Below are positions 1-10,573 of a stretch of DNA of 64,000 nucleotides, piece after piece. Made by a program: the position numbers and the translations under genes. Position 1 is the first letter of the stretch. The number at the start of each line of letters is the position of its first letter. This DNA is from Siniperca chuatsi (lineage: Eukaryota; Chordata; Actinopteri; Centrarchiformes; Sinipercidae): contig NC_058051.1 of the NCBI RefSeq assembly GCF_020085105.1, positions 6,064,501-6,128,500 of the forward strand, written 5' to 3'. The notes beneath the pieces were generated by a model. The model ran no database searches. It had not been told where the DNA came from and saw only the letters and a program-made list of their open reading frames with translations.

Positions 1-47
1 ATCCAGATGTTCCTGGTTCAGACTACATCAATGCCAACTACATCAGA
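1..47 (+). CDS. ptpn6: ptpn6 exon (PTP domain, partial at window edge)
   Basis: Two leftover bases then 15 codons reading [15 protein letters not shown], the conserved substrate-recognition stretch of PTP domains. The donor GTGAGT starts at 48, phase 0. The true 5' end lies outside the window. Confidence 0.88.
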
Positions 48-3000
48 GTGAGTCTGTTCAGCATTATACAAGGCCATTTGTCAACAACTCTAGATAGCAG
101 TTATAAAATAGCAGTAATACACAACATTCATTAAACACTCAAGATAGTTCACCTAACTATGTTGTTAGTTAGATAGTTAACGTAAAAGAATTGTGAATGG
201 TTTAGGTCCAAAGTTATACATATATCACACTGTATGGCTACCTCAAATTTATCAATCAATACAAGTGATTTAGTAACAATTTAAAACCTTTTTATTTCTT
301 TATTTTAGTCTTAATTTTAATTGGTGAATATTTTCTTCAAAAAGTGAAACTATTAGTATATTTCTGTATATTTAACTTAATCATCAGGTAGTTCACATTA
401 TTAAGGGTTAGGGTTAGCGAATATGAATCTATTCACAGTGTCAAAATACCTAATTCAGTGTATAATTGTCCATGCCGTACAGAGTATGCATGAAGAGGGG
501 CGCCATGTGGAGGAGGGCAAAGTCTTCATCGCCACCCAAGGGTGCCTACAGAATACAGTCATTGACTTCTGGAAGATGGTGTATCAGGAGAATACACACG
601 TCATCGTCATGACAACGAAGGAGGTGGAGCGAGGACGGGTGAGCGATTGGCACTAAACATACTGTGAAAATATAGAAGTATTCTGCTGTTCAGCTGCTGG
701 TGCATACCTTAATGTTAAACTAGAAAGGTAAATTACTGAAGTAGAAATGTTTCTATACATTATATTTCCAAAGTAAGTAGCTTATTTTTCTATAACCAGC
801 TCTTTTTCATTTGCTTTTTCAAGCATTTACTCCAAAATGGTCTCCCCATTGTCTCAAGATTTCACTCATTATAGCTGATTGCTGTTGATTGCTTGTAACG
901 ATAGAGATCTATGAACTGAGGGGTATTCTGTGATGGGAGACTTAAGATTTTGTGATAAGAGCATGAGCAAAATACCCCACATCTAAAACATTAAATGTTA
1001 AAAATCCACTATACTATAATAAACTTTAATTCAATTCAATTTTATTTATATAGCGCCAGTTCATAACTGAAGTTATCTCATTGCACTTTTCCTATAGAGC
1101 AGTCTAGACCGTACTCTGTATAATATTAATTACAGAGACCCAACAAATCCTTTAATAATAATAAACTTTATTTATAGAACTTTTCTTAACAATGTTACAA
1201 AGTGCTTTACAAAAAAAGAAATAATACCAGACAAGGCAGATAAAATGAGAATAAGGCCAAAGAACATGACCAAGGAGGATGTAAAGACATTAAAATGAAT
1301 AAGATCAAATAAATACAAATAAAAACTGTAAAAACAATAGAAGACATATCAAACATTTCCAGAAGCTTTCACAAAGAGAAACGTTTTAAGATGAGAGAGG
1401 CTAGAGACTTGTGTGTCTGAGTTCAGTGGGCAGTAGGCTCTAATAGCAAAAGCCTGATCACCCTTTGTCACAAACTATGACCTGGGAGTAATCAGCAGGG
1501 CTCCATCTGCGGATCTCAATGGTCAAGAGGGCACATACCAAGTCAGTAAGACAGACATGTATGTAGGAGCACAGCCATTTAAGGCCTCAATTCTAAATCT
1601 AACATGGAGCCAGTGTAGTTATGCAAGCACAGGGGTAATGTGATTGTGCCTCTTTGTCCCTGTAATGAGTCGAGCAGCAGCGTTTTGTACTAGCTGGAGA
1701 TCTGGCTGATACCAAAGTAAAGTGTATTGCAATAATCAAGCCAAGAATAGATAAAAGCATGTACAACTTCTTTCAAATCAGCAATTGATAAAAATTACCT
1801 AATTTTAGAGATTATCTGACATGACCAAACAACATTTTTGACTTGATCATCGTAACAGACTTTAGCATCAAATATTACCCTAAGATTCCTTGCAGCCTGC
1901 TTAAAATCATTTAACAGACCGCCAAGATTAGTAGCAAAAGAACTGATGGAATTTTGGGGATCAAACAAAATGACCTCAGACATACCATCGTTAAATTTAA
2001 GGAAGGACATCCAGGATTTAATATCAGAGAGGCAGGTTGTGAGATTAGCTAGGCTACTATTATCTGTAGGTTTTAATGGCATGTATACCTGAGCGTCATT
2101 GGCATAAAAATGGTAATGCACATCATGACTTTGAATAACCAGGCCAAGAGGCAGCATATATATAGACAACAGAAGGGGGCCAAGAATGGAGCCTTGAGTG
2201 ACACCACAACTTAAATGAGCCATCGAGGAAGTAGAGTTGCCCAGAGCAACAGAAAAGGTTCTGTTGAAGAGGTATGAGTGTAATAAGCTAAGAGCTGAGT
2301 CCTTGCTTCCTACCTAAGTTTTTAAGCGATGTAAGAGGTCACAGATCACAAATAACAAAGTCACTTACCTTAAAAAGAACTTAAGGATTGTGGTTATTTC
2401 TGGATATAAGTTCAGAAAAGTAAGCCGATCTTGCATCCTTAACTGCTTTCAGATCGATTAACATTTGGTTTTTGCAGGTGTTATGTGTTATTTCGGACTT
2501 GTCGACCTTCCATTGACGTTCAGAGTCTTTTAAGAGCTCGAGTGTGATTGTTCAGCCAGGGGACTTTATTTGATAGTTTTAGATGGTGCAGTTTTGATCA
2601 AGGATGGATAGGCACTGATCGTTAAATTAATTTAACAATGCGTCTGGATTGAGAGGAGATATAATGGAATTAAGGGATGATTAATTAAAAGCATCACAGA
2701 ATTGACCTGCAGAGCCAGCACTGAGAATGCGAGAGCATGTTGTAGGGTAGGGACTAGGAGTAGGGAGCTGTAGTGGAACTTGAAAAGCAACAGCAAACCG
2801 AACACCTTTAGCCACCAGTGGAGGGAAAGCAGGTGCCATCTGCGAAGAAATGTCCAGATCGGGACGAGTCGAAACCGTAGGAGAATCAGCTGGGTGAACT
2901 GGAGTGTAATCAGACAGGGCCGCGTAGCAGTTGGAGAGGCTTGTGCGAGGGGGTGAGGCATCTGGAAGTTGCCTTAACAACCAGATTGGTCACAAAGTGC

Positions 3001-6000
3001 CTTACAGAGAAACTGAAGATAACAGGACAAATAAGAACAAGAGGTGAACAGTTTTAGTGTCTCATGATGAGCTGAATGCTGTTTCAGGCACTTTTCAGGC
3101 ACTGATTTGCACATCTCTTATTTCTTACAAGAAATAATTGTCTCGTTGCAGACTTATTTTATTATTATTTCTAATCTATTAGTACTTCTATTCCTGTGTG
3201 CATTGACGTGATAGTGAGCAGCTGTAAAGAGTTTCCCCTCAGGGATCAGTAAAGTATTTCTGATTCTGATTTTCCCTGTTAATTTGACAAAAAATTGTTT
3301 CGATTGAATAACATAGTATCAAGTCCTTTTGTTGACCTTTACAAATCTGCATTGCTCTAACTGCATGTCAGTCATGTTTTTCCTGCATTTTCAGTTGAAA
3401 GATAGAGAGAGTGAAGGATATGTGTAGTAGGGATGATGTGTGTGTGCGTAAGGTATGGGGGTGGGGAGGGAGACGGCTGACAAAGATATTATGACCGTTA
3501 AGCTGATTGGAAAGCTGCTTGAGATGAGCTGGTTCTTTCAACTATCTAATACCCACCACCCGATCTCTCTCTCCATCTTTCTCTCTGTTTGTCTTTCTCT
3601 GTTTTTCCTCTGATTTAGAACAAATGTGTCCGTTACTGGCCCGACCTCCACGGCACTAAGGAGTTTGGGATGGTGCTGGTAAGGAACGTGGATGAACGGC
3701 CAGCACAAGACTACATCCTGAGGAAGCTGGAGGTGACCCGTCTGGACCGGGTATGGAAAGCTGCACTCAATCAGAGCTGACCCACTGACCTGGGGTCAGA
3801 TTATCTAACCCTTCTCACACACACACACACACACAATCCTACAGCACGTGCTTGTGGTCACAGGAGGATCGACTGCATGAATCTCAAAAATACAAGAGAC
3901 AGATAGAGAAAAAGTAGATGGCAAAAGTGCACAGAGCATTTAAAGATTTGTAGTTTTCTTGCACTGAAGCCTAAAAGAGAAAAAAAACTTTGACTCAGAG
4001 TTGTCCTTGACATGACATGTCCATACATGAATACAAATGTAAAGTAGCAAATGAAGGGTAAAAACAAAAGTTTCAAGTGTGCACAGTGAACACTAGTAGA
4101 CGCTATTGCTTTGATCACAGTAGTCAATCTGTTCAAACTTTATTTAAAAGGAAAGAATTTAAAATGGTATGTAACGTTTGGATATCCAGTCTTGGTGTAG
4201 GTAGAAGCATGCAGATGTGAAGATCAACTTAGCAATATTGTCTCCAAAGAGTGATGCTTCTGTCCAACCTTAATGTTTGTGTTTTGGTGAATTACTGCTA
4301 GACGGAAGAAAATCAACCATCACTTGTTTGTTAATATATCACATTATCCCAGTCAAGGTTACTGTTAATCTCCTGTAAAAGCAGGAGACTAAGGCGGACA
4401 GAGTAGTGTCAAGCATGTTTCTGCACATTCAGGTCCACACAATTTAAAGATTTTGTTTCATTTAAACGAGGCAAAGATAGACTCAAGTTTTTTTTTTTTT
4501 TTAAGTCTGTCCACGTTTTATACTCTACACAGAAAGGGTTCCTGGTTGCTATAATCCTTTACTCTATACTGGTCCTAAGCATTAGTTCCTCAGCATGAGC
4601 TCACTGTAAGAAATTAAGAGACATGATGCACAATCCTTGTTGCACACAAAAGCATTTTCCAGCACTCAGGGCTACTCATTAGTACTGGAGTACTTGCAGT
4701 TTTACTATAATGCCAGTTTCAGCAACAAAGCCTACATGTGACTATCAGAGAATATCCATCCATCACAGTACAGCAATGAACAAGTCCCAGCGAACACAAA
4801 GAAGTAATTTGTACTGACTGTGACTTAAATACCCACTGGAATTAGCTAAATCAAACAACTGAAACATCATATTAGCTTTGGTTGAACTTTGGAAACAATG
4901 CGTGGAATGAGGATTGTGAATTTTGTCTCCTATTTCTTACAGTGGGTTCATTCCTTTAAATGAACACTGTAGAGCCAGTATGGAGGGGAAGGAGGAGGAA
5001 GACACATCATAATATATGTTACATGCCCAAAGTTAACGGAATCAAATTTAAAAATAAACTATAAATGTTAAGAAAAATGTTTGACAACTTCAGCTCATCA
5101 TCCTTTTTTCCTGGAATTTCCTTTTAGAAGGAGCCTCTGAGGCACATCTGGCACTACCAGTACCTCAGTTGGCCAGACCACGGGGTGCCCAATGAGCCTG
5201 GTGGTGTCCTCTGGTTCCTAGAGGAAGTCAACCGCACCCAGAGTATCATTCCAGACACTGGACCCATTGTTGTCCACTGCAGGTACAACCAGGAGGGAAG
5301 GACACTGTTTTACAATATGAAGCTCAGAGTTTGGATGAAAGAGACTGTGTTTGGGCCATAAGCTAATTGTTGGTGGATCAGGTAGAGGAAATAAGCAAGG
5401 TGATCTGTTCTTCAGCAGATATCAACAACAACAATTACTAAAATCCCATGTTGTGTACACTCCTCTGTGTACACACACGTACACACAATAGCTGTTAGCC
5501 CCCTCATCTGAACCACAACCTGAAGGCAGTGTTACTAGGATACTGAAAACATCCAAAACAAGCCAATTACAGCGTGGCTGTTAGTCTCTTTTGAGAGGCA
5601 GAGTAGAGTGTGAATACGAGAGGAAAGTAGAATACTCCAGTTTCACTTATCAAGTTCAAATACACACATATTGTATTGTTTTTGGTGAAAGTTAATTGAC
5701 AAACGTACATTCAGATTCAAGGACATGCTCACACACACTGTCATACATTACACATTAATTTGTCTGGCTTGAGTTTTCCAGGGAGTTTCACTTATGACTA
5801 AACCCATCTGTGTATTGACAGCACGTTCGTTTATTTGCAAAAGAAAAGTCTGGAGAGAAGCTATTCCTTAATTTGGCATTTATTAAAGAATTGGAGGATC
5901 AAACGCATCTTGTACAAGGATCTTTTCTATTCAGAAAACCACAGTCAGCAAGCTGTTAATCTGTAGCTATCATCCTAAAAAAGAATGCTCTTCTTAACAT

Positions 6001-9000
6001 TACACAGAGTTTTAAATGAAAAGGTACAACTATCTGATAGGTTTCTACAGAGGTGGGGAGGAGCTGTGGTTTAGACTTAGCTCTCCCTTCGGTGGTGCAC
6101 AGGCTGGTCCCAGCCTCTTGGCACACGATTCCACCCTTCGTGTGTAGACAGCACCCTAGTGGAGGAATCCTACACTTCCTCTGTTTTTAAGTTGCTAAAG
6201 TCTCTGCTTCGTTCCCCACAACTGATACTTCTCCTCTCATGGTCATTACAATACATACTGTCCTCAGTACATGATGTTTTTTCTGATATCCCTGTTTCTT
6301 TGTATAAATGTAAGCCTGTTTGCAACAGCTAATCAACTTTTCCCTGCAGTCAGCAAGTCTGCAAGACAACACTTTGAATTGTTAAACCTCATGCCCTGTG
6401 TGTGTGTGTGTGTGTATATGTGTAAAAAAGTTTCAACATGGTATTAATATAATAGGCAAGCAACCTTCATTAAAAATTTTAATTCTCACAGTATGGAATG
6501 CCATTTTATTCGATATTAAATAAATAAATAAATACATAAACAAACACATAAATAAATAAATATGGCTATGAAATAAATCCTGAAATAAATATATGAGGCA
6601 TTAAAAATATAAATAAATGTAAATATATAAATTAATCAATATAGTTCAGTCCATAAATATATAGGTTTTTATTTCAAAAGGGCGTTTTTTAAAGGACTAC
6701 TTTTATTTATTTCAGGGGACTTTTATTTCATAATGCCACATTTATTTATTTCATGGGACTTTTATTTCATAATGTCACATTCATTTATTTCATGTGAGTT
6801 TTATTTCATAATGTCACATTTATTGCCATCTGTTATATTTAAATTAAGGGGGCATAGTTATTTCACAGAGCAGCAAGCCTCACACAGCCTCGTGAGACGG
6901 CATGACAGGGAATACAGTGCTGAGGTGTTTTTTTTTTTGCTGACTCTTGGCATCCTGCCTCAACTATCGATGATTTATGGAGTTTCCCGCTATACAGGTA
7001 GCTTTACTTGTTGCTAAAGTAACTGCAGCTGCCATTAGCTAGATAGCTGTCCTATTAACGTTAGCTGACTCTGCCTGGACTGGGACCTCGGATCACCGGG
7101 GGAGTGTTGGCGTTTACACTTCTAGCACAGGAGCTTTGGACCGCCAAAACCGAGTTTTGCAGCACAGCTAACTGAGCTAACTAAAGCAGCGCCAGCTACC
7201 GTTGGCAGTTGACATTACTCTAGTAACAGGTAAAGCTATCTTTCCATCAGTAAACTCACAGAGAGTTGAGGCAGAGCAGGGTGCCAGTAGCCAAACCTGG
7301 CAAGAAAACCACCTGGTACTTAGCTACTGTATGATTCCCTGTCTTGTTGTCAAACTACAAACTGGCCTCCATCTTCTCTGAGGCTGTGTCAGGTCTTGCT
7401 GCTCTGTGAGATAACCACGCCCCATTCATTTGAATAGATGGAAATAAATGTGGCATAATGAAATAAAACTCCCATGAAATAAATAAATGTGGCATTATAA
7501 AATAAGAATAACATGAAATAAATAAATGTGGCATTATGAAATAAAAGTCCCATGAAATAAATAAATAACAACAATAATAATAATAATAGTTTTATTTGTA
7601 TAGCACTTTTCAATACAGATAAAGTGCTTTACAACAATCAATATAATATACACAAACAAATTAAAATAAAAGATAAAATAAAAATAGGTATCACGCAATA
7701 AAAGCTTTTTTATTATCACGGCAGCGGCGGATGGCCGCCCACCATTGAGTCTGGTTCTGTCCAAGGTTTCTGCCTGTTAAAAGGAAGTTTTTTCTTGTCA
7801 CTGTCGCCAAATGCTTGCTCATGGTGGGATTTGTTGGGTTTCTGTAATTAATATTATAAAGAGTACGGTCTAGACCTGCTCTATAGGAAAAGCGCAATGA
7901 GATAACTTCTGTTATGAATTGGCGCTATATAAATAAAATTGAATTGAATTGAATTAAAATGTGTTATTAGAAGTGAGATAAAACAGGGGACTGACTCTGC
8001 AAGCCTGATCTCCTCTGGCAGATTGCTCCAGAGTGTAGGGGCCCTGACAGCAAAGTCCCAGTCTCCTTTGGTTTTCAGCTTAGACCTTGGAATGGCTAGC
8101 AACTACTTAACAGAGGATCTCAGTCTGCGTCCTGGCTTGTATGGGGTGAAAAAGCTCAGAAATGTAGGGAGAGGCCAGCCCATGCATGGCCTTAAAAGTA
8201 ATTAAAATAATTTTAAAATCAGTCCTAAAATCCTAAACTTTAGATATTATCTATTTTATGTTGACTGTCAGGACTAATCACTTCTTTTTTTGTGTTTTTA
8301 TTGAGATATTTATTTTACAGCGGACAGGTGACTCTAAAACATGTTGATATCAAATGAATGTTTTAGATTTGTCCTTTTGGTGTGCCATATATTTTACCAT
8401 ACCAAGCCACCCCAACATGTACTACAAGCATGATGACCAGAAGACATCTGACTCATTAACTTCACTCATCAGTTAGCTGCTGATAAATTAATCTTGTTAT
8501 TGTGGGGAAAATAATATTGAGTTGAGCTGAGTTCTCTTGGAGATCTAACAGCATTTTATATGTGACACAACAACAAATTCAAGTAACTTTATTGCTGCTG
8601 GCAAATGAAAACCTATAATTCATAACCTTAGACTTTCATGTTACTTCCATTGTCATGTATGGGTTGAGAAAACTCTTCAGCACCTTTCATAACTGACTGG
8701 ATAAAATCAAATATGCTCTTAAATACATGTCTTATTTTTCACCATGACATTGATGCTTAATTTGAGCTTGAATTCTTCACGTGAAGTAATTACACATGGT
8801 TTGACTTTTCACTCTGTTGTCCCCGCAGTGCAGGCATCGGCAGGACAGGCACCATTATCGTCATTGACATCCTTATTGACATTATTAACCGTCAAGGTGG
8901 GAGACTCATATATGAAACTGACACTGGACTTTTTTATTTTAAAATCTTTGTACGGCATCTCTGCTAATTTCTGGATGTGTGTGTACATGTGTGTGTTCTA

Positions 9001-9708
9001 GGTCTAGATTGTGACATCGACATCCCTAAGACCATCCAGAGGGTACGGCAGCAGAGGTCGGGCATGGTGCAGACAGAGGCTCAGTATAAGTTCATCTACA
9101 TGGCTGTGCAGCAGTACATAGACACGGCTCAGAAGAGACTGGAGGAGGAGCAGGTACTCCACTACACAAGAAGTCAAAACTACAGTGGCTTCCAAAAGAA
9201 ATTAAAATACATCACATGACACTATTTGATACAGTAGTGAAGGCTTTAAAATATTTATGTAAGACGTGTTTGAGCTCACAGTCTGAAGGCCTGTACTGAG
9301 TTAAATTCAGGTCTTAGACACAGGACAGTTTTGAGATCTTTGTAGAGGATCTTGTCCTCTAAACTGAATCTGCCTCTTGTCATGTTGTCACATTGCAGAG
9401 GAATAAGATGAAGGAGAGGGAATATTCCAATATCAAATATCCCCAGATGACCAACTCGAGGTCTAAACCCAACATGGCATCCTCACGCTCTTCTTCTGTG
9501 TAAGTGTAATATACCTTGATGGTAAAGTGGCAGTCGACGTGATTATTAAACATGATCACAGAACCATCGCAGAAACTTTACAGTTGTTTTGTCAGTGAAA
9601 ATTTTCTCTGTGTGCTATTATAGGATGACAAATGATTCGTCGAGTGTGTACGAGAACATAAACTTTAAAAGCCCTCAGACGTCTTTTAGCAGTAACACCA
9701 GGAGGTAA
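1..9708 (+). CDS. ptpn6: SHP-1-type protein tyrosine phosphatase, 3' part (8 exons)
   Basis: Non-receptor tyrosine phosphatase that dampens immune-receptor and cytokine signalling in the cytoplasm. Exons seen: 1-47, 483-638, 3619-3750, 5128-5282, 8829-8896, 9002-9153, 9399-9499 and 9624-9708. All junctions are GT-AG and phases agree, giving 297 residues plus stop. Visible motifs are DYINANYI, the WPDHGVP loop, the catalytic signature [10 protein letters not shown] (split by an intron), and QTEAQYKF (Q loop). The tail has EYSNIKY and VYENI, matching the two C-terminal tyrosine motifs of SHP-1. [11 protein letters not shown] favours SHP-1 over SHP-2, which has HYHFRTWPDHG. The SH2 domains and the start of the PTP domain lie before position 1. 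ptpn11 is the alternative, but the tail and WPD region argue against it. Confidence 0.9.
483..638 (+). CDS. ptpn6: ptpn6 exon (PTP core, IATQGC motif)
   Basis: 52 codons in phase 0, between acceptor ...CCGTACAG and donor GTGAGC. It contains [12 protein letters not shown] and [12 protein letters not shown], the conserved PTP core. The ATG at 423 lies in the intron and is not the gene's start. Confidence 0.9.
1028..1147 (-). repeat. Rex1-type non-LTR element 3' tail, GAATT-repeat end
   Basis: On the minus strand this reads as the widespread fish tail: a 'CAACAAATCC / AATTAC' head, the AGAGTACGGTCTAGAC block, CAATGAGATAAC, 'GGCGCTATATAAATAAAATTG', then GAATT repeats. A second, longer copy in the opposite orientation lies at about 7718-7957. 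The family name (Rex1/Babar-like) is from memory and moderate in certainty. Confidence 0.7.
1148..2980 (-). mobile_element. L2/CR1-clade LINE remnant (reverse transcriptase fragment)
   Basis: The minus-strand frame at 1795-2223 reads as LINE reverse transcriptase: [12 protein letters not shown], a Y-A-N-D catalytic box, a DIKSWM motif and an EVILF motif, in the order usual for fish L2-type elements. Around 2370-2570 the minus strand also resembles the endonuclease-RT linker (PWLNN...RALK). The 3' end at 1148-1215 has the ATT-rich tail and 'AAAGCACTTTGT'-like block. Stops, frame breaks and the altered YADD box show it is dead. The 5' limit near 2980 is approximate. Confidence 0.75.
3619..3750 (+). 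CDS. ptpn6: ptpn6 exon (PTP domain middle)
   Basis: 44 codons in phase 0, starting NKCVRYWPD, the SHP-family motif, and ending VTRLDR before donor GTATGG. The acceptor TTTAG follows a pyrimidine-rich run. Confidence 0.92.
3751..5127 (+). other. ptpn6 intron, no gene seen
   Basis: 1.4-kb intron. It contains a short (CA)n tract at about 3818-3834 and a poly-T run at about 4489-4502. No coding or recognisable mobile sequence was seen. Confidence 0.75.
5128..5282 (+). CDS. ptpn6: ptpn6 exon (WPD loop, first half of active-site signature)
   Basis: 51 codons plus two bases. It carries [15 protein letters not shown], the mobile WPD loop with the general-acid aspartate, and ends VVHC followed by AG. 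The catalytic cysteine codon TGC is at 5278-5280; the following serine codon is completed by the next exon. Donor GTACAA. Confidence 0.94.
6701..7568. mobile_element. Non-autonomous DNA element with about 190-bp inverted arms made of tandem repeats
   Basis: The left arm (6701-6893) and right arm (7377-7568) are imperfect reverse complements. Each arm contains about three copies of a roughly 39-bp unit based on TTTATTTATTTCATGGGAC then TTTTATTTCATAATGCCACA. Inside the units both arms share ACAGAGCAGCAAG and a CACAGCCTC block. The 480-bp centre codes for nothing recognisable. This suits a MITE-like DNA transposon, or foldback element, with subterminal repeats. The superfamily cannot be named; no clear target duplication was seen. 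Confidence 0.7.
7578..8225 (-). mobile_element. L2-like LINE 3' fragment, interrupted
   Basis: The minus strand at about 7975-8100 encodes the LINE C-terminal signature ([26 protein letters not shown]). The 3' end at 7578-7715 has the ATT repeat and 'TTATTTGTATAGCACTTTTC...AAAGTGCTTTACAA' tail. The copy at 25.1 kb has the same layout without the block at 7718-7957, so that block is a later insertion. Confidence 0.72.
7718..7957 (+). repeat. Rex1-type tail inserted in the L2 fragment
   Basis: Plus-strand copy of a common fish repeat: 'GGCGGATGGCCGCCCACCA', TCTGCCTGTTAAAAGGAAG, ATGCTTGCTCATGGTGGGAT, the GTACGGTCTAGACC block, and a (GAATT)n end. It is related to the minus-strand copy at 1028-1147. 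The insertion splits the surrounding minus-strand LINE. Confidence 0.72.
8829..8896 (+). CDS. ptpn6: ptpn6 exon (second half of PTP signature)
   Basis: Completes the serine codon, then [19 protein letters not shown], ending with one base of a glycine codon. The arginine of GRTG binds the substrate phosphate. Donor GTGGGA. Confidence 0.93.
9002..9153 (+). CDS. ptpn6: ptpn6 exon (Q loop, end of PTP domain)
   Basis: Two bases complete a glycine codon, then 50 codons containing [25 protein letters not shown] (Q loop) and a final helix ending KRLEEEQ. Donor GTACTC. The ATG at 8977 is intronic. Confidence 0.93.
9399..9499 (+). CDS. ptpn6: ptpn6 exon (C-terminal tail, first tyrosine)
   Basis: 33 codons plus two bases, containing [10 protein letters not shown], equivalent to the SHP-1 tail tyrosine around residue 536 in human. 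It is followed by a serine/arginine-rich stretch. Donor GTAAGT at 9500. Confidence 0.88.
9624..9708 (+). CDS. ptpn6: ptpn6 terminal coding exon (second tail tyrosine, stop)
   Basis: One base completes a valine codon, then [14 protein letters not shown] and a short tail ending NTRR and TAA (9706-9708). VYEN matches the second tail tyrosine of SHP-1. A good donor (GAG|GTAAAA) overlaps the last codon, so a splice form that skips this stop is possible. Confidence 0.85.
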
Positions 9709-10105
9709 AACCATCGCTGTAGACCTCCACATCGCTCTGTCTGCCTCTCTGTAAGTACTTCATGCATTTCACTTTGTGCTGTGGCAAAATAATTCAGACA
9801 CTTTTGTTTAAAACTAGCACTTGTTTTGGCATTTTTATCCTGAAAAAGTGAACAAATATGCCAGAGCATCACCCCACTTGCTGGAGAAACCTTTTTTATT
9901 GTAGCACTTTGTAAAAGGTCTGCATTACATTGGATGTGGTCAGGGGAAAATAAACAAGAGTGTTGTTGGTGTTATATGTTGGATGTAGCTTTTGTTGGAA
10001 AAATTCGATTTAGCTCTAATTTAAAGGTTCCTTGTGGAGTTTTTTTGATGAATGGGTCCTCGTTTTGTTTATCTCGTGAACAGTGAATGAATTTAGCATA
10101 CTTTG

Positions 10106-10573
10106 TTAAAGGAGCTGTAAGCAACATGAACTGCCACTAAATGTCGCACTAGAGTACCAGCATCTCAGACCAAAACAAATGGGCACTACGGCGCACCAGA
10201 CTCCATTTGGAAAATCAGTAATTTTACCTCACAAATCATCGTAAAACACACTTCATTCAAACTGGACAGAAACAAAATAAAACTCACCAAAACCGTCTCT
10301 GTTAGTCTTTCCAACAATCACCAACTCTGGTTTGGTCGAAATAAATCCTTAATTCACTGTGTTAGATGAGAAAAAAAACGGCTCTCCTTACAGACGAACA
10401 GTTTCAAATGAGGGACTCGCGTGCACTAACATGCACGCACGGCCGGTGCGGCTTTATAAACAAAGCACAGCTCCGATAACAACACAGGCAGAGGGGGTGT
10501 GATGTCACCCACTATAGCAAATAGTTGTATGCTGCTATATTAATGTTCAGAATCTCATTTACAGAACCTTTAA
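10106..10573 (+). mobile_element. MITE, TTAA-flanked (piggyBac-like), copy 1
   Basis: Bounded by TTAA at both ends with short inverted termini (TTAAAGGAGCTGTAA and TTTACAGAACCTTTAA). The interior shares long blocks with a second copy at 29383-29967, for example CACCAACTCTGGTTTGGTCG, ACTAACATGCACGC and TATAAACAAAGCACAG. There is no coding capacity. TTAA targets and the end design suit piggyBac-type non-autonomous elements; that class is inferred. Confidence 0.75.

Larger units (their letters stand above)
639..3618 (+). other. ptpn6 intron carrying LINE debris
   Basis: A 3.0-kb intron. It holds a minus-strand Rex1-type tail (about 1028-1147) next to a minus-strand L2-like LINE remnant (about 1148-2980), both listed separately. 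The rest (640-1020 and 2990-3600) shows no gene; a pyrimidine-rich run (CTCTCT) precedes the acceptor at 3617-3618. Confidence 0.8.
5283..8828 (+). other. ptpn6 intron within the PTP signature, rich in mobile DNA
   Basis: 3.5-kb intron interrupting [10 protein letters not shown]. It holds A/T-rich (AAAT)n sequence at 6510-6660, a long-armed inverted-repeat element (6701-7568), an L2 LINE 3' fragment (7578-8225) and a Rex1-type tail inserted in it (7718-7957). 5283-6500 and 8230-8828 show no gene. Confidence 0.8.

Noticed and set aside
1..9708. Assignment as ptpn11 (SHP-2)
   Set aside because: [18 protein letters not shown] and VYENI fit SHP-1; the SHP-2 tail and its HYHFRTWPDHG stretch are not matched.
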